Shown in pieces: positions 1 through 7,818 of a stretch of 64,000 nucleotides of DNA; position 1 is the first letter of the stretch; each line of letters begins with the position of its first letter. The stretch is from positions 2,356,001 through 2,420,000 of the forward strand of contig NZ_LN868939.1 in the NCBI RefSeq assembly GCF_001182745.1, read 5' to 3'. The translations under genes and the position numbers were made by a program. The notes beneath the pieces are model-generated. The model saw only the letters and a list, made by a program, of their open reading frames with translations. It was not told the origin of the DNA and ran no database searches. The DNA comes from Nocardia farcinica (GTDB lineage Bacteria > Actinomycetota > Actinomycetes > Mycobacteriales > Mycobacteriaceae).

Positions 1-480
1 GTCCTGGTCGAGGACAAGCCGGGCGTGCTGGCGCGGGTGGCGAGCCTGTTCTCCCGCCGCGGATTCAACATCGAATCGCTGGCGGTCGGCGGCACCGAGA
101 TCCCCGACATCTCACGGATGACCATCGTCGTCACCGTCGAGGACCTGCCGCTCGAACAGGTCACCAAACAGCTCAACAAGCTGGTGAACGTGATCAAGAT
201 CGTCGAGCAGGACGCCGACGCGTCGGTGGCCCGCGAGCTGATCCTGGTGAAGGTGCGCGCGGACGCGAGCGTGCGGACCCAGGTGATCGAGGCCGTGCAG
301 TTGTTCCGCGCCAAGGTCATCGACGTCTCGCCCGACGCGCTCACCGTCGAGGCGACCGGCACCCGCTCCAAGCTCGACGCGCTGCTGCGCATGCTCGAGC
401 CCTACGGGATCCGGGAGATCGTGCAGTCCGGTGTGGTCGCCGTCGGTCGCGGACCGAAGTCGATCACGGCGACTCGCTGA
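1..480 (+). CDS. ilvN: Acetolactate synthase small (regulatory) subunit, 5'-truncated by window edge
   Basis: Regulatory subunit of acetohydroxyacid synthase, which binds valine through ACT domains and tunes the large subunit IlvB in the first shared step of valine, leucine and isoleucine synthesis. Frame 1 is open from base 1. It begins with the N-terminal ACT motif VEDKPGVLARVASLFSRRG and FNIESLAVG, and the C-terminal half carries EATGTRSKLDALLRMLEPYG and IREIVQSG. Compared with the roughly 168-residue mycobacterial IlvN, only about nine N-terminal residues are missing; an internal GTG at 25 is not the real start. It stops 96 bases before ilvC, the usual ilvBNC order, so the ilvB gene should lie just upstream of the window. 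Confidence 0.95.
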   Translation, partial: VLVEDKPGVLARVASLFSRRGFNIESLAVGGTEIPDISRMTIVVTVEDLPLEQVTKQLNKLVNVIKIVEQDADASVARELILVKVRADASVRTQVIEAVQLFRAKVIDVSPDALTVEATGTRSKLDALLRMLEPYGIREIVQSGVVAVGRGPKSITATR

Positions 481-1590
<1,110 letters not shown>

Positions 1591-1603
1591 TCCGTATCGC
1601 GCA

Positions 1604-1636
1604 GAAGGGCCGTCCGCACCCCGCGGGCGGCCCTTC
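1604..1636 (+). terminator. Rho-independent-type terminator after ilvC
   Basis: A 14-bp stem (GAAGGGCCGTCCGC with GCGGGCGGCCCTTC, one G-T wobble) closes a 5-nt loop, 13 bases after the ilvC stop. The following T tract is weak, as is common in high-GC actinobacteria. Confidence 0.8.
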
Positions 1637-1701
1637 GCGCGTCGTGGGACCGGCGGTCGAATGCGGCGCACCGCCCCGATCCGACTGCCTACGATGGCGC
1701 C

Positions 1702-2355
1702 ATGCCCGCGTCCTTCACCGAGCGACCGGACCTCCCCGAATTCATGACCTGGGAGGACCTCGAGCAACTGCCTGACGAAATCGCCGATCAGATCGAGCTG
1801 TGGGACGGGCGGGTCGTCTGGGTGCGTCGTGGACCGAGCGAACACCAGCGATTCACCGTGCGCATCCGGAACGCACTCGAACGCTGCGCACGCGCGAGCA
1901 TGACCACGCGCCCCGAAACCTGCTGGCAGGTGGACGTGGAGACCAACGTCTTCCTCGGCAGCACCGGTAAATCCGACTTCCTCACCCCCGACTTCCTGGT
2001 GTTCCGCTGCCTCGACTCCCCCTTTCAGGACGTGCGGGCGGCGGACACGCTCATGGTCGGTGAAGTGCTCTCGCCGTCGAACACCCAGTCCGACATGGAG
2101 GCCAAGAAAGGGCGGTACGCGAGTGCGGGTATCCCGTGGTACTGGGAGGTGACCATCGCGCACGACGAGAGCAGGATCGCCGTTGTCCGCTCCTACGCGT
2201 TGGAAACCGGGCACGGCCGCCTGCCCGATGGAGTGCGGCCGCTGCGGCCCGCCAACTATCTGCTCGCCGGCGAATGGACGCCCCACGATCAGGACGGCGT
2301 GCACATCGACTTCCCGTTTCCCATCGACATCCCCTGGGCCGAGCTCGCCTATTGA
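1702..2355 (+). CDS. Uma2 family putative endonuclease (DUF820)
   Basis: A 217-residue protein of the Uma2 family, which has a PD-(D/E)XK nuclease-like fold. The family is large in cyanobacteria and actinobacteria and its physiological role is not established. Visible family marks are the early ELWDGRVVWV strand, the acidic TPDFLVFR strand, and the diagnostic block GEVLSPSNTQSDMEAKKGRY followed by ASAGIPWYWEV, which carries the E..SPS..D...K arrangement of the nuclease core. It lies between ilvC and the accessory genes upstream of serA, after the ilvC terminator, so it is probably transcribed on its own. A second member occurs at 11226. Family assignment is firm; nuclease activity is inference. 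Confidence 0.85.
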   Translation: MPASFTERPDLPEFMTWEDLEQLPDEIADQIELWDGRVVWVRRGPSEHQRFTVRIRNALERCARASMTTRPETCWQVDVETNVFLGSTGKSDFLTPDFLVFRCLDSPFQDVRAADTLMVGEVLSPSNTQSDMEAKKGRYASAGIPWYWEVTIAHDESRIAVVRSYALETGHGRLPDGVRPLRPANYLLAGEWTPHDQDGVHIDFPFPIDIPWAELAY

Positions 2356-2376
2356 TCGGTCGGCCCCCGACCACCG

Positions 2377-2408
2377 AACGGCCCGACACCTGTGGGTGCC
2401 GGGCCGTT
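2377..2408. terminator. Bidirectional hairpin between convergent genes
   Basis: A 14-bp stem (AACGGCCCGACACC against GGTGCCGGGCCGTT, one mismatch) with a short loop lies in the 65-bp gap between the Uma2 gene and the oppositely oriented secreted-peptide gene. It is placed to stop transcripts from both sides. Confidence 0.7.
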
Positions 2409-2420
2409 GCGGGTGCGGGT

Positions 2421-2729
2421 TCAGCTGCTGCCGAACAACCCCCGCGGCTTGTTGTCGTGCCAGAACCGCCACAGCGGGTCGTCCCAGTGGCGGTTCTTGC
2501 GGCAGTCGTCCCAGCGGCCGGGGGAGTGGTTCCAGTCGTCCCAGAAACCCGGCTCGTCGCAGTCGAAGCGGTCACGATGATCGTGCCGCACCTCGGTCAC
2601 CCCGGGCACCTCCGGCTGCGCCGAGGCGGGCACCGCCACCGCGGCCAACGGAATCACGGCGAGCGCACCGGCCGCGGCCACCCGCGCCACCAGCCTGCGT
2701 CTCGTCTCGGAACGCGTCGTCGAATACAC
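2421..2729 (-). CDS. Small secreted protein of unknown function
   Basis: A 102-residue product. The start is GTG at 2729, chosen because AAAGGA lies about eight bases upstream and because it puts a classical signal peptide at the N terminus: a basic stretch (RSETRRRLVAR), a hydrophobic core (AAGALAVIPLAAVAV) and a PASAQ cleavage site. The predicted mature part is about 65 residues, very rich in Trp, Asp, Arg and His (FWDDWNHSP, HWDDPLWRFW), with only two cysteines (FDCDEP and WDDCRK) that could form one disulfide. An upstream in-frame start at 2852 would bury the signal sequence and is less likely. No function is recognised; it is probably exported by Sec. Confidence 0.75.
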   Translation of the reverse strand: MYSTTRSETRRRLVARVAAAGALAVIPLAAVAVPASAQPEVPGVTEVRHDHRDRFDCDEPGFWDDWNHSPGRWDDCRKNRHWDDPLWRFWHDNKPRGLFGSS

Positions 2730-2950
2730 CTTCAAATCCTTTCGATCGCCGGCGGGCACCACGCCCGCCTTCCCCCGACGGAGGATCCGCTCACCCACGG
2801 CGAACGGGTCATGATCGTCCGTGCCCCCACACCGCGAGCCCCGACACCCCACGCTGTGATCCGCACCCCCTAACTCTCGCGCACTCGCGCCCCGAAATCA
2901 CCGGTCGGAGCGGGATTCGAGTGATTTTTCAGCACCAAGTAGGAGTCCGG

Positions 2951-2966
2951 TCAGGGGAAACCCTGA
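2951..2966. other. Perfect short hairpin with GAAA loop
   Basis: TCAGGG-GAAA-CCCTGA is a perfect 6-bp stem with a GNRA-type loop. It lies just beyond the 3' end of the XRE-family gene, in the 249-bp gap between two minus-strand genes. It could be a weak terminator or an RNA or protein binding site. No other feature is seen in 2730-2978, which must also hold the promoter of the secreted-protein gene. Confidence 0.4.
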
Positions 2967-2978
2967 GGAGGGCGGCTG

Positions 2979-3818
2979 TCACCCCGAAGTCCGCTGTTCC
3001 TGACAGCGACGGATGAGCTCCCGGGCCCGCTGCCCGGTCACCGACTGACCGGCGAGAAGATCGAAGGCCCGCCCATACACCGCGACCTCCTGCGGACGGC
3101 TGATCGTCAGTTCGGCAGCGGTGCCCTCGACCATGACGAGCCGATCGTCGAACATCACGAAGTTCGTCGAGACGACGAGCGCCTCCGCCTCGGCGGGCAC
3201 GATGCCGATCGTCACCCGCGGCATACCGAGCAGCGCGACGAGCCGGTCGAGCTGCCCGGCCATCACCGCGTCGTCACCGACTGTCGTGCGCAGTGCTTGC
3301 TCAGCGACGACGAAATGAAACCGATGGTCACGCTGATAGAGGACCCGCTGCCGCTCCATCCGCTTCGCGACGGCATCGTCCAGATCGTCGGGCACCCGGT
3401 GGAACTCCATCCCCCGCCGCAACTTGGCCGCCGCGTACTCCGCAGTTTGCAGCAGGCCGGGGACGATCTGCGGCTGATAGTCCCGGATGATGGAAGCCGA
3501 TGCTTCCAGCTGAAGCGACTTCTCTTGCCGCCGTTTCAGCCCGGTTCCGAGGATCTTGCGCCACTCCAGATAGGCGACTTCGATGTCGTGCAGTGTGGCG
3601 AGCAGGTCGGGTAGCTCATCCTCGGCGTGACAGTACGTGCAGTACGCGCGGATATCGGCATCGGAGGGTTTGATCCGTGCGAACTCGATCTTGGAGACCT
3701 TGGACTCGTGCCAGCCCGCCAGCCGGGCCAGTGCGCGGTTGGTGAGTCCCGCTGAGCGACGCAGCTCTCGAAGCCGTGCTCCCAGAGCTGATCTCGCGTC
3801 GTGGACAGTGTTCGTCAC
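2979..3818 (-). CDS. XRE-family helix-turn-helix regulator with DUF5753 domain
   Basis: A 279-residue regulator. An N-terminal HTH of the XRE/Cro type (ALGARLRELRRSAGLTNRAL, then LAGWHESKVSKIE) covers roughly residues 10-65. The remaining two thirds is the DUF5753 domain, recognisable from YQPQIVPGLLQTAEYA, RQRVLYQR and the C-terminal strand region. The start is placed at GTG 3818 because it overlaps the upstream stop as GTGA, implying translational coupling to the DUF6879 gene. The ATG at 3857 would extend 39 bases into that gene. DUF5753/XRE proteins are abundant in Streptomyces and Nocardia (WhiJ-like developmental regulators) and are usually paired with a small partner protein; here the partners are the two upstream genes. 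Confidence 0.88.
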   Translation of the reverse strand: MTNTVHDARSALGARLRELRRSAGLTNRALARLAGWHESKVSKIEFARIKPSDADIRAYCTYCHAEDELPDLLATLHDIEVAYLEWRKILGTGLKRRQEKSLQLEASASIIRDYQPQIVPGLLQTAEYAAAKLRRGMEFHRVPDDLDDAVAKRMERQRVLYQRDHRFHFVVAEQALRTTVGDDAVMAGQLDRLVALLGMPRVTIGIVPAEAEALVVSTNFVMFDDRLVMVEGTAAELTISRPQEVAVYGRAFDLLAGQSVTGQRARELIRRCQEQRTSG

Positions 3819-4336
3819 CGCGTGGCGTACTCCCGATACGGAATCGCGATCTTCCACAGGCGATCGCGTACTTCACGGCAATATCCGGCGATGCGCGGAT
3901 CGGTCGTCATCGCCAAGCCGGTCGGCCTTCCGGACTCGCTCGTCAGGTTGTAAACGACTCTCCGATCATCCAGCAGCCACCAGTCGTCCGGCGGTACGTC
4001 GCCGGCTCGATGACGGGGCACGTACCGAATATCCTCACCCGCAGCGGTATTCGTATCGGTGACCGAGAGCAACCATCGGTGGTAATCGGAGCGCGGCTCG
4101 GTGACCACCCGAACCCGGCGCACGGCGACGCCCCGCCCGGTTGTTTCCCGGATCAGGTCGTTCCATCGAAGCTTGTGCTCGTCGGGCAGTGCAGACTCAC
4201 CGGCCAGGAACCGCCGGAAGCGCTCGGACTCGGACGGAACCGCATAGGAATCGCGAACCTCCAGGTGGAAGGCGTCGGCTTCACACTCGCGAAGGAGAGC
4301 GGCCCAGTCCGGCGGTTCATGCGGAAGGTAGAGCAC
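3815..4336 (-). CDS. DUF6879 family protein
   Basis: A 173-residue protein beginning MLYLPHEPPDWAALL. It carries the family pattern of an N-terminal acidic helix (ECEADAFHLEVRDSY), a WNDLIRETTGRGVAVRRVRVV segment split by strands, the SDYHRWLL motif, and a C-terminal WWLLDDRRVVYN stretch. Function is unknown; the family is actinobacterial and is typically encoded next to XRE/DUF5753 regulators, as here. It overlaps the downstream regulator by 4 bases and the upstream gene by 20 bases, so the three form one translationally coupled unit. By analogy with other DUF5753 partners it may bind or antagonise the regulator; this is inference. Confidence 0.8.
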   Translation of the reverse strand: MLYLPHEPPDWAALLRECEADAFHLEVRDSYAVPSESERFRRFLAGESALPDEHKLRWNDLIRETTGRGVAVRRVRVVTEPRSDYHRWLLSVTDTNTAAGEDIRYVPRHRAGDVPPDDWWLLDDRRVVYNLTSESGRPTGLAMTTDPRIAGYCREVRDRLWKIAIPYREYATR

Positions 4337-4646
4337 CGTAGTACGTCCTCCTGATCTTCGGCACCTCGATCGCCGCCTCGTTGGCCGCGAGGTCCAGCTG
4401 CGCGAGTGTCTCGGCCTCGGTCACCGGACGTCCAGTCACGGTGAACGTACCGCGCCCGGAGTCGGTGAGCCTCGACCCGATGTACGTGTCCGGTTCGGCA
4501 AAGCCGGGCAGCAGGTGTGGGATCTCGATCGTCGCCACCTCTCCCGTCTCCCAGCCCTGCACGAGATAGGTCCCGTTGTCGGTGGCGTAGAGCGTCGGGC
4601 AACCGCCGACGTCCGACCCGCCCTTCCCGAGGAACCGCAGTCGCAT
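4317..4646 (-). CDS. Conserved hypothetical protein, first gene of the DUF6879/XRE cassette
   Basis: A 109-residue protein starting MRLRFLGKGGSDVGGCPTLY. It has a compact beta-rich pattern (TLYATDNGTYLVQGW, then TVTGRPVTEAE) and an acidic helical C-terminal part, with no signal peptide or membrane segment. I recognise it only as the small protein often found directly upstream of DUF6879 genes in actinobacteria. ATG 4646 is preceded by a purine-rich GAGGGGGAAGGCG site, which supports the start. It overlaps DUF6879 by 20 bases, so it is the promoter-proximal member of the operon. Confidence 0.72.
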   Translation of the reverse strand: MRLRFLGKGGSDVGGCPTLYATDNGTYLVQGWETGEVATIEIPHLLPGFAEPDTYIGSRLTDSGRGTFTVTGRPVTEAETLAQLDLAANEAAIEVPKIRRTYYGALPSA

Positions 4647-4883
4647 CGCCTTCCCCCTCTGTCGTGAGCATGAGTGTTCTCAACAGCGTTGATCATGCAT
4701 TACTGCGCGCGGTGGGTCAGCCCGATCGCGATTCTTGGGCACACTTGTGCTCACTCCTGGTGATCGGGCAGAGGGGTCCATACCGTGCTGATCAGTGATC
4801 CGCACGAACGGGGCTGGTCGGTCCGGGTCCCCCGGTGTGACCGCCGCGCGAGTGCCCACCGGCCGAGGCTGAGGAAGGGAACG
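4647..4883. promoter_or_regulatory. Divergent intergenic region between the XRE cassette and the HicB-like gene
   Basis: These 237 bases separate two outward-facing start codons and so must hold both promoters. The segment around 4665-4760 is less GC-rich than its surroundings. As the cassette encodes an XRE regulator, this is the natural place for its operator. I could not identify a convincing symmetrical site by eye. Confidence 0.45.
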
Positions 4884-5147
4884 ATGCGCCGGTACTACGT
4901 CAAAGTTCATTGCTGTGGCCCGGAGTGGCTCGTCCATGTGCCTGCCGTGGACCGCTGGACCGTCACGGGCGACAAGCGGGCAATCGAGGCGACGGCTCGG
5001 AGTCTGATTGCCGACGTCACCCGGACTTCCGCCGGAGAATTCGATGTGGACCTTGTTGCGTGCAGAGCACTCGGGTCTGCCGGAGAGTTCGCGTCGACCG
5101 GCTCGCTACGACGCTGGGTGGCTCCGGAGTCCGGCATGCGCGGGTAG
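4884..5147 (+). CDS. Small HicB-like protein of unknown function
   Basis: An 87-residue protein. ATG 4884 is chosen because a strong AGGAAGGGA site lies at 4872-4880; the upstream ATG at 4785 gives an Arg-rich, non-conserved extension. The product begins MRRYYVKVHCCGPEWLVHVP and continues DRWTVTGDKRAIEATARSLI, then a beta strand GEFDVDLV. This is the beta-beta-beta-alpha-beta layout of the small HicB-like antitoxin fold, seen in short actinobacterial proteins of the RYYVKVHRDG type. It is divergent from the XRE/DUF6879 cassette. No HicA toxin lies beside it, so a toxin-antitoxin role is not supported; family placement is tentative. Confidence 0.65.
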   Translation: MRRYYVKVHCCGPEWLVHVPAVDRWTVTGDKRAIEATARSLIADVTRTSAGEFDVDLVACRALGSAGEFASTGSLRRWVAPESGMRG

Positions 5148-5243
5148 ACCTCGCAGGTGCGGCGGTGCGCGGATTCGTGCAGGAAAGAGCGAATCCCGGT
5201 TCGACGGACACTCGCGTCGTGGGCGTGGCGGTAATCTGCTGGC

Positions 5244-6014
5244 GTGCCCGCCGATCCACCGTGGACCCGTGACGAGCTGATTCTGGCGTGTGACCTGACG
5301 ATGGCGAACGGCTGGCGTGAGGTCAGGGCGAAGGACGAGCGGGCTGCGGAACTGTCCAGCCTGTTGCGGCGTATGCCGATTCATCCGCGCGAGCGGCGGA
5401 GCGAGCGATTCCGCAGCGTCGACAGCGTGTCGCGGAAGACGACGGACTTCATGACGATCCACCCGGACTACCGGGGGAAGCCGACGAAAGGCGGTGGGCT
5501 GACCAAGGAGGTGCTCGGCGACTTCCTCGCTTCGCCGGAGTCGATGCACCAGGCCGCCGAGACGATCCGTGCTCTGCTCGAGGACATGCCCGCCACGCCG
5601 CCGACCGAATCGCTCGGTTTCGACGTCGCCTTCATCGATTCGGTGGAGATCCGGGAGGGGACGCTGCTGGCGGCGAATCATTATCGTCGTGAGCGGAATC
5701 CGAAGTTGCGGAAGGCGAAGCTGGCGGAATTTCGCCGGGTGCATTCCCGGGTTTTCTGTGAGGTCTGTGGCTTCGACTTCGAAGCGGTGTACGGGGAGCG
5801 CGGGGCGGGCTATATCGAATGCCATCACATTGTGCCGCTGCATGTTTCGGGGGAGACCGTGACGAAGCTGTCGGACCTGGTGCTGCTGTGCTCGAACTGT
5901 CACCGGATGATTCACCACGGGTCGCGGTGGTTGAGTCCGGAAGAGTTGCGCGAGGTTGTTCAGGTGTCCGGACAGCCGGCCGGACCCGGGGGCGGCGAGC
6001 GGGTGGAGTTCTGA
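5244..6014 (+). CDS. McrA-like HNH endonuclease
   Basis: A 256-residue protein starting at GTG 5244. The C-terminal HNH domain is clear: zinc ligands C172/C175 (FCEVCGFDFE), the catalytic IECHHIVPLH with H194-H195, and LVLLCSNCHRMIHH with C216/C219 and H220/H224. This arrangement is that of 5-methylcytosine-specific McrA and related phage-restriction nucleases. The N-terminal half (residues 1-130) has a DFLASPESMHQAAETIRALL helix and probably mediates DNA recognition; it matches no domain I can name. It is a stand-alone gene with no methyltransferase nearby, which fits a modification-dependent enzyme. HNH nuclease is firm; target is inferred. Confidence 0.85.
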   Translation: MPADPPWTRDELILACDLTMANGWREVRAKDERAAELSSLLRRMPIHPRERRSERFRSVDSVSRKTTDFMTIHPDYRGKPTKGGGLTKEVLGDFLASPESMHQAAETIRALLEDMPATPPTESLGFDVAFIDSVEIREGTLLAANHYRRERNPKLRKAKLAEFRRVHSRVFCEVCGFDFEAVYGERGAGYIECHHIVPLHVSGETVTKLSDLVLLCSNCHRMIHHGSRWLSPEELREVVQVSGQPAGPGGGERVEF

Positions 6015-6380
6015 GGTTCCGATTCGATTACGAAAACCCTGGTGGGGCCCGGTCTGAGGGCAGGTGCGACCACTTCGGCGGGCTGTTTTGACGGCGCATG
6101 CCCGCACTTGCGGGGGTGGCGAACGGGGGTGATTCCGCTCATGGCGAACAGTGAAAATTCTATGTCCCACAATATTCTTCGATGCGCCGTCGAATAGCGC
6201 GCTGACCTGGTGACATGGGTCGGTGAACACCGGTGGCCGTAGAGTGTCGGCGCCGTCGGGAGGGTCGATTGGCTCACAACTACCCCCTGTGGAGGTGGAG
6301 GAATCCCGCGATCCGTGGCAGGGTGGATCTACGAGACCGGTGCATCGCAGTTTCCCCGGCTCGTCAACAGAAAGTATGAA
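6015..6380 (+). promoter_or_regulatory. Non-coding region and probable long leader of the first cold-shock gene
   Basis: These 366 bases hold no convincing gene. Base composition falls in the stretch 6135-6200 (for example AAAATTCTATG and CACAATATTCTTCG), which is a likely promoter area. Cold-shock genes commonly have long structured leaders, and the distance here would allow one. No strong Shine-Dalgarno sequence precedes the ATG at 6381. Confidence 0.4.
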
Positions 6381-6587
6381 ATGGCTCAAGGCATTGTGAA
6401 GTGGTTCAACAGCGAGAAGGGCTTCGGCTTCATCGCTCAGGACGGCGGCGGTCCCGACGTCTTCGTGCACTACTCGGCGGTCAGCGGTTCCGGTTTCCGG
6501 TCGCTGGACGAGGGGCAGCGCGTGGAGTTCGAGATCGGCCAGGGGCAGAAGGGTCCGCAGGCCCAGGATGTCCGCGTCGTCGCCTGA
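6381..6587 (+). CDS. Cold-shock protein, CspA family
   Basis: A 68-residue single cold-shock domain (OB fold) that binds single-stranded RNA and DNA and acts as an RNA chaperone. The start [18 protein letters not shown] is canonical; the upstream in-frame ATG adds a non-family extension. RNP1 (KGFGFI) and RNP2 (VFVHY) are intact, followed by [14 protein letters not shown] and a C-terminal strand. It is monocistronic, with a terminator 14 bases after the stop. A divergent paralogue lies 499 bases downstream. Confidence 0.93.
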   Translation: MAQGIVKWFNSEKGFGFIAQDGGGPDVFVHYSAVSGSGFRSLDEGQRVEFEIGQGQKGPQAQDVRVVA

Positions 6588-6601
6588 TACGTCGACTTGG
6601 T

Positions 6602-6633
6602 AGAAGCTCCGCACCGGATGGTGCGGGGCTTCT
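6602..6633 (+). terminator. Terminator after the first cold-shock gene
   Basis: A 14-bp stem (AGAAGCTCCGCACC with GGTGCGGGGCTTCT, one wobble pair) and a GGAT loop follow the stop codon, with a T-rich CGCGTTTTC tail. Confidence 0.85.
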
Positions 6634-6729
6634 CGCGTTTTCGGGGGCATCCGGTCTTGGTGAATCGGGCATGGGCCGGCCGGTTCGAGGCCACCTCGTG
6701 GCCCGGACGCCGGCCGGGGCGGTGGCGGA

Positions 6730-6987
6730 GTCGATCGCCCTTGCGGAGCGGGATCGGGACGACCGTGACGCATCTCGTCGACGAGGCGGGCGCGCAGAAG
6801 GTGGCGGACCGCCGCCGCGCCGCCGTCCACACTGAGCACGGCGCGGCCCGTATGCCGTGCACGGCGCGGCCGGTCGCGGTGCGGTAGGCCCGGTCGTGCG
6901 GGCGATGCCGCCTACCCAGAGCGAGTTGTCCTCGCTCTGATTCGGGCTCGCGGCGAACCCGTCGAGCGAGATGGTGGACGGCGGCAC
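6730..6987 (-). pseudogene. Remnant of a RibD-C/dihydrofolate-reductase family gene
   Basis: Two collinear pieces of one family survive on the minus strand. From GTG 6987 the frame reads VPPSTISLDGFAASPNQ and SEDNSLWVGG, the typical N terminus of RibD C-terminal/DHFR-like proteins. About 30 codons later another frame gives SVDGGAAAVRHLLRARLVDEM, the family's C-terminal GG-helix-LVDE motif. One base out of register it continues VVPIPLRKGDRL, the conserved strand that normally follows. The intact family has roughly 180-190 residues, so a central deletion of about 100 codons and at least one frameshift have occurred. It lies between two cold-shock genes. No continuous reading frame remains. Confidence 0.7.
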
Positions 6988-7085
6988 GCCGGCGTCCGGT
7001 ATGACCGCGGCGTGACGTGGACGAACTGCGCCGGGTCGCAGTAAGATTCGTCGGTTCTGCGCGTTCGACAGAAGGTTCGAGACGT

Positions 7086-7292
7086 ATGGTTCAGGGCACG
7101 GTGTTGTGGTTCGACAGCAAGAAGGGCTTCGGCTTCATCGCCCAGGACGGCGGTGGCGCCGACGTGTTCGTCGACTACCTGGAGCTCGTCGGTGGTGGAT
7201 TCCGCTCGTTGCACGAAGGGCAGCGGGTGCGGTTCGACCTACGCCAGAGCAAGTCCGGCCCCGAGGCCGTCGGGGTGCACGTCATCGGCTGA
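7086..7292 (+). CDS. Divergent cold-shock protein paralogue
   Basis: A 68-residue cold-shock domain starting at ATG 7086 (MVQGTVLWFDSKKGFGFI). RNP1 KGFGFI is intact, but RNP2 reads VFVDY instead of the usual VFVHY, replacing a nucleic-acid-contacting His with Asp, and the basic residue before WF is Leu (VLWF rather than VKWF). It shares roughly half its residues with the product at 6381 and is probably an old local duplicate. The altered aromatic/basic face suggests weaker or different nucleic-acid binding. Annotation as CspA-like is firm; altered function is inference. Confidence 0.85.
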   Translation: MVQGTVLWFDSKKGFGFIAQDGGGADVFVDYLELVGGGFRSLHEGQRVRFDLRQSKSGPEAVGVHVIG

Positions 7293-7680
7293 CCGCTGCT
7301 GCCGAACGGATATTCGTGGTGTGATCCACCGCTTTCCTGATGGGTTTCCCTGTCTCGAAGTGCGGTGATATGTGAATTTTGCCGCGTACGCGGCCACGGA
7401 ATTGTTGACATCAATTCTCAGGGCTTGCCGAGCACGGTTCAGCACGGTAAAGGCAGGCCCGAGATAGTGTGCTGATCAGTTGCCCTGGCTATGTATGCAC
7501 TGGTGATAGCTGTTTGCCGAGGTAGCTGATGCCCGATAATCGGCGAGACCTATTACCCCGGCATGCGAAAAGTAGTCTGTGTCACAATTTCCGCAATTTC
7601 CGTAACCGGGTCGTCGCGGCCGTCGATGTGCCCTGTGTCAGCCAGTTCGACTGGGACGTTTTCGACGAAAAGGAATTCAT
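7293..7680 (+). promoter_or_regulatory. AT-richer intergenic region upstream of the first small peptide gene
   Basis: These 388 bases hold no ORF I can support. They are clearly lower in GC than the rest of the window. Visible elements are a double AGCACGGT near 7430-7448, the perfect palindrome CCGATAATCGG near 7534, and an exact 9-bp tandem repeat (CAATTTCCG twice) at 7585-7602. The last is placed about 80 bases before the peptide start and could be part of its promoter or operator. An AAGGA ribosome site lies at 7668-7673. Confidence 0.4.
7585..7602. repeat. Exact tandem 9-bp repeat upstream of the small peptide gene
   Basis: CAATTTCCG occurs twice back to back, directly before GTAACC. 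Tandem 9-mers of this kind can be regulator half-sites; no regulator is identified. Confidence 0.45.
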
Positions 7681-7797
7681 ATGATCCCCGTTATCATCGA
7701 CACCGGTAGTGCTGCTCTGAACGGTCTCTTCGACACCCTCGGCGCCGCCCTGCACGGTCTCGTGGACACCCTGTGGACGGGATCGTTCGGCGGCTGA
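7681..7797 (+). CDS. Small acidic amphipathic peptide, 38 residues (paralogue 1)
   Basis: A very short gene. ATG 7681 follows an AAGGAATTC site and the gene ends in a dedicated terminator, which supports translation. The peptide begins MIPVIIDTGSAALNGLF and continues DTLGAALHGLVDTLW. After the N-terminal hydrophobic strand it has an amphipathic helical pattern: Leu/Phe/Val at 13, 16, 17, 20, 24, 27, 28 and 31, and polar or acidic residues at 7, 14, 18, 25 and 29. There is no signal peptide and no cysteine. It shares the MIP-x-II-x-TGSA start and the following heptads with the product at 8102. Possible roles are a PorA/PorH-like helical cell-wall channel peptide or another membrane-active peptide; neither is proven. 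Confidence 0.7.
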   Translation: MIPVIIDTGSAALNGLFDTLGAALHGLVDTLWTGSFGG

Positions 7798-7818
7798 TCA
7801 CGCTGAGGCGTTGAACAA

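Noticed and set aside
2975..3007. GCTGTCA...TGACAGC inverted repeat at the end of the XRE gene
   Set aside because: A 19-base loop with a short stem; the GAAA hairpin at 2951 is a better structure for this end.
4785..4883. An N-terminal extension of the HicB-like gene from ATG 4785
   Set aside because: Arg-rich unconserved leader; a strong ribosome site precedes ATG 4884.
4884..5147. HicB antitoxin of a HicAB toxin-antitoxin pair
   Set aside because: No HicA-like ORF lies upstream or downstream within the gap sizes available.
6597..6887. A plus-strand 96-codon frame between the cold-shock genes
   Set aside because: It begins inside the terminator of the first cold-shock gene and is antisense to the RibD-C remnant.
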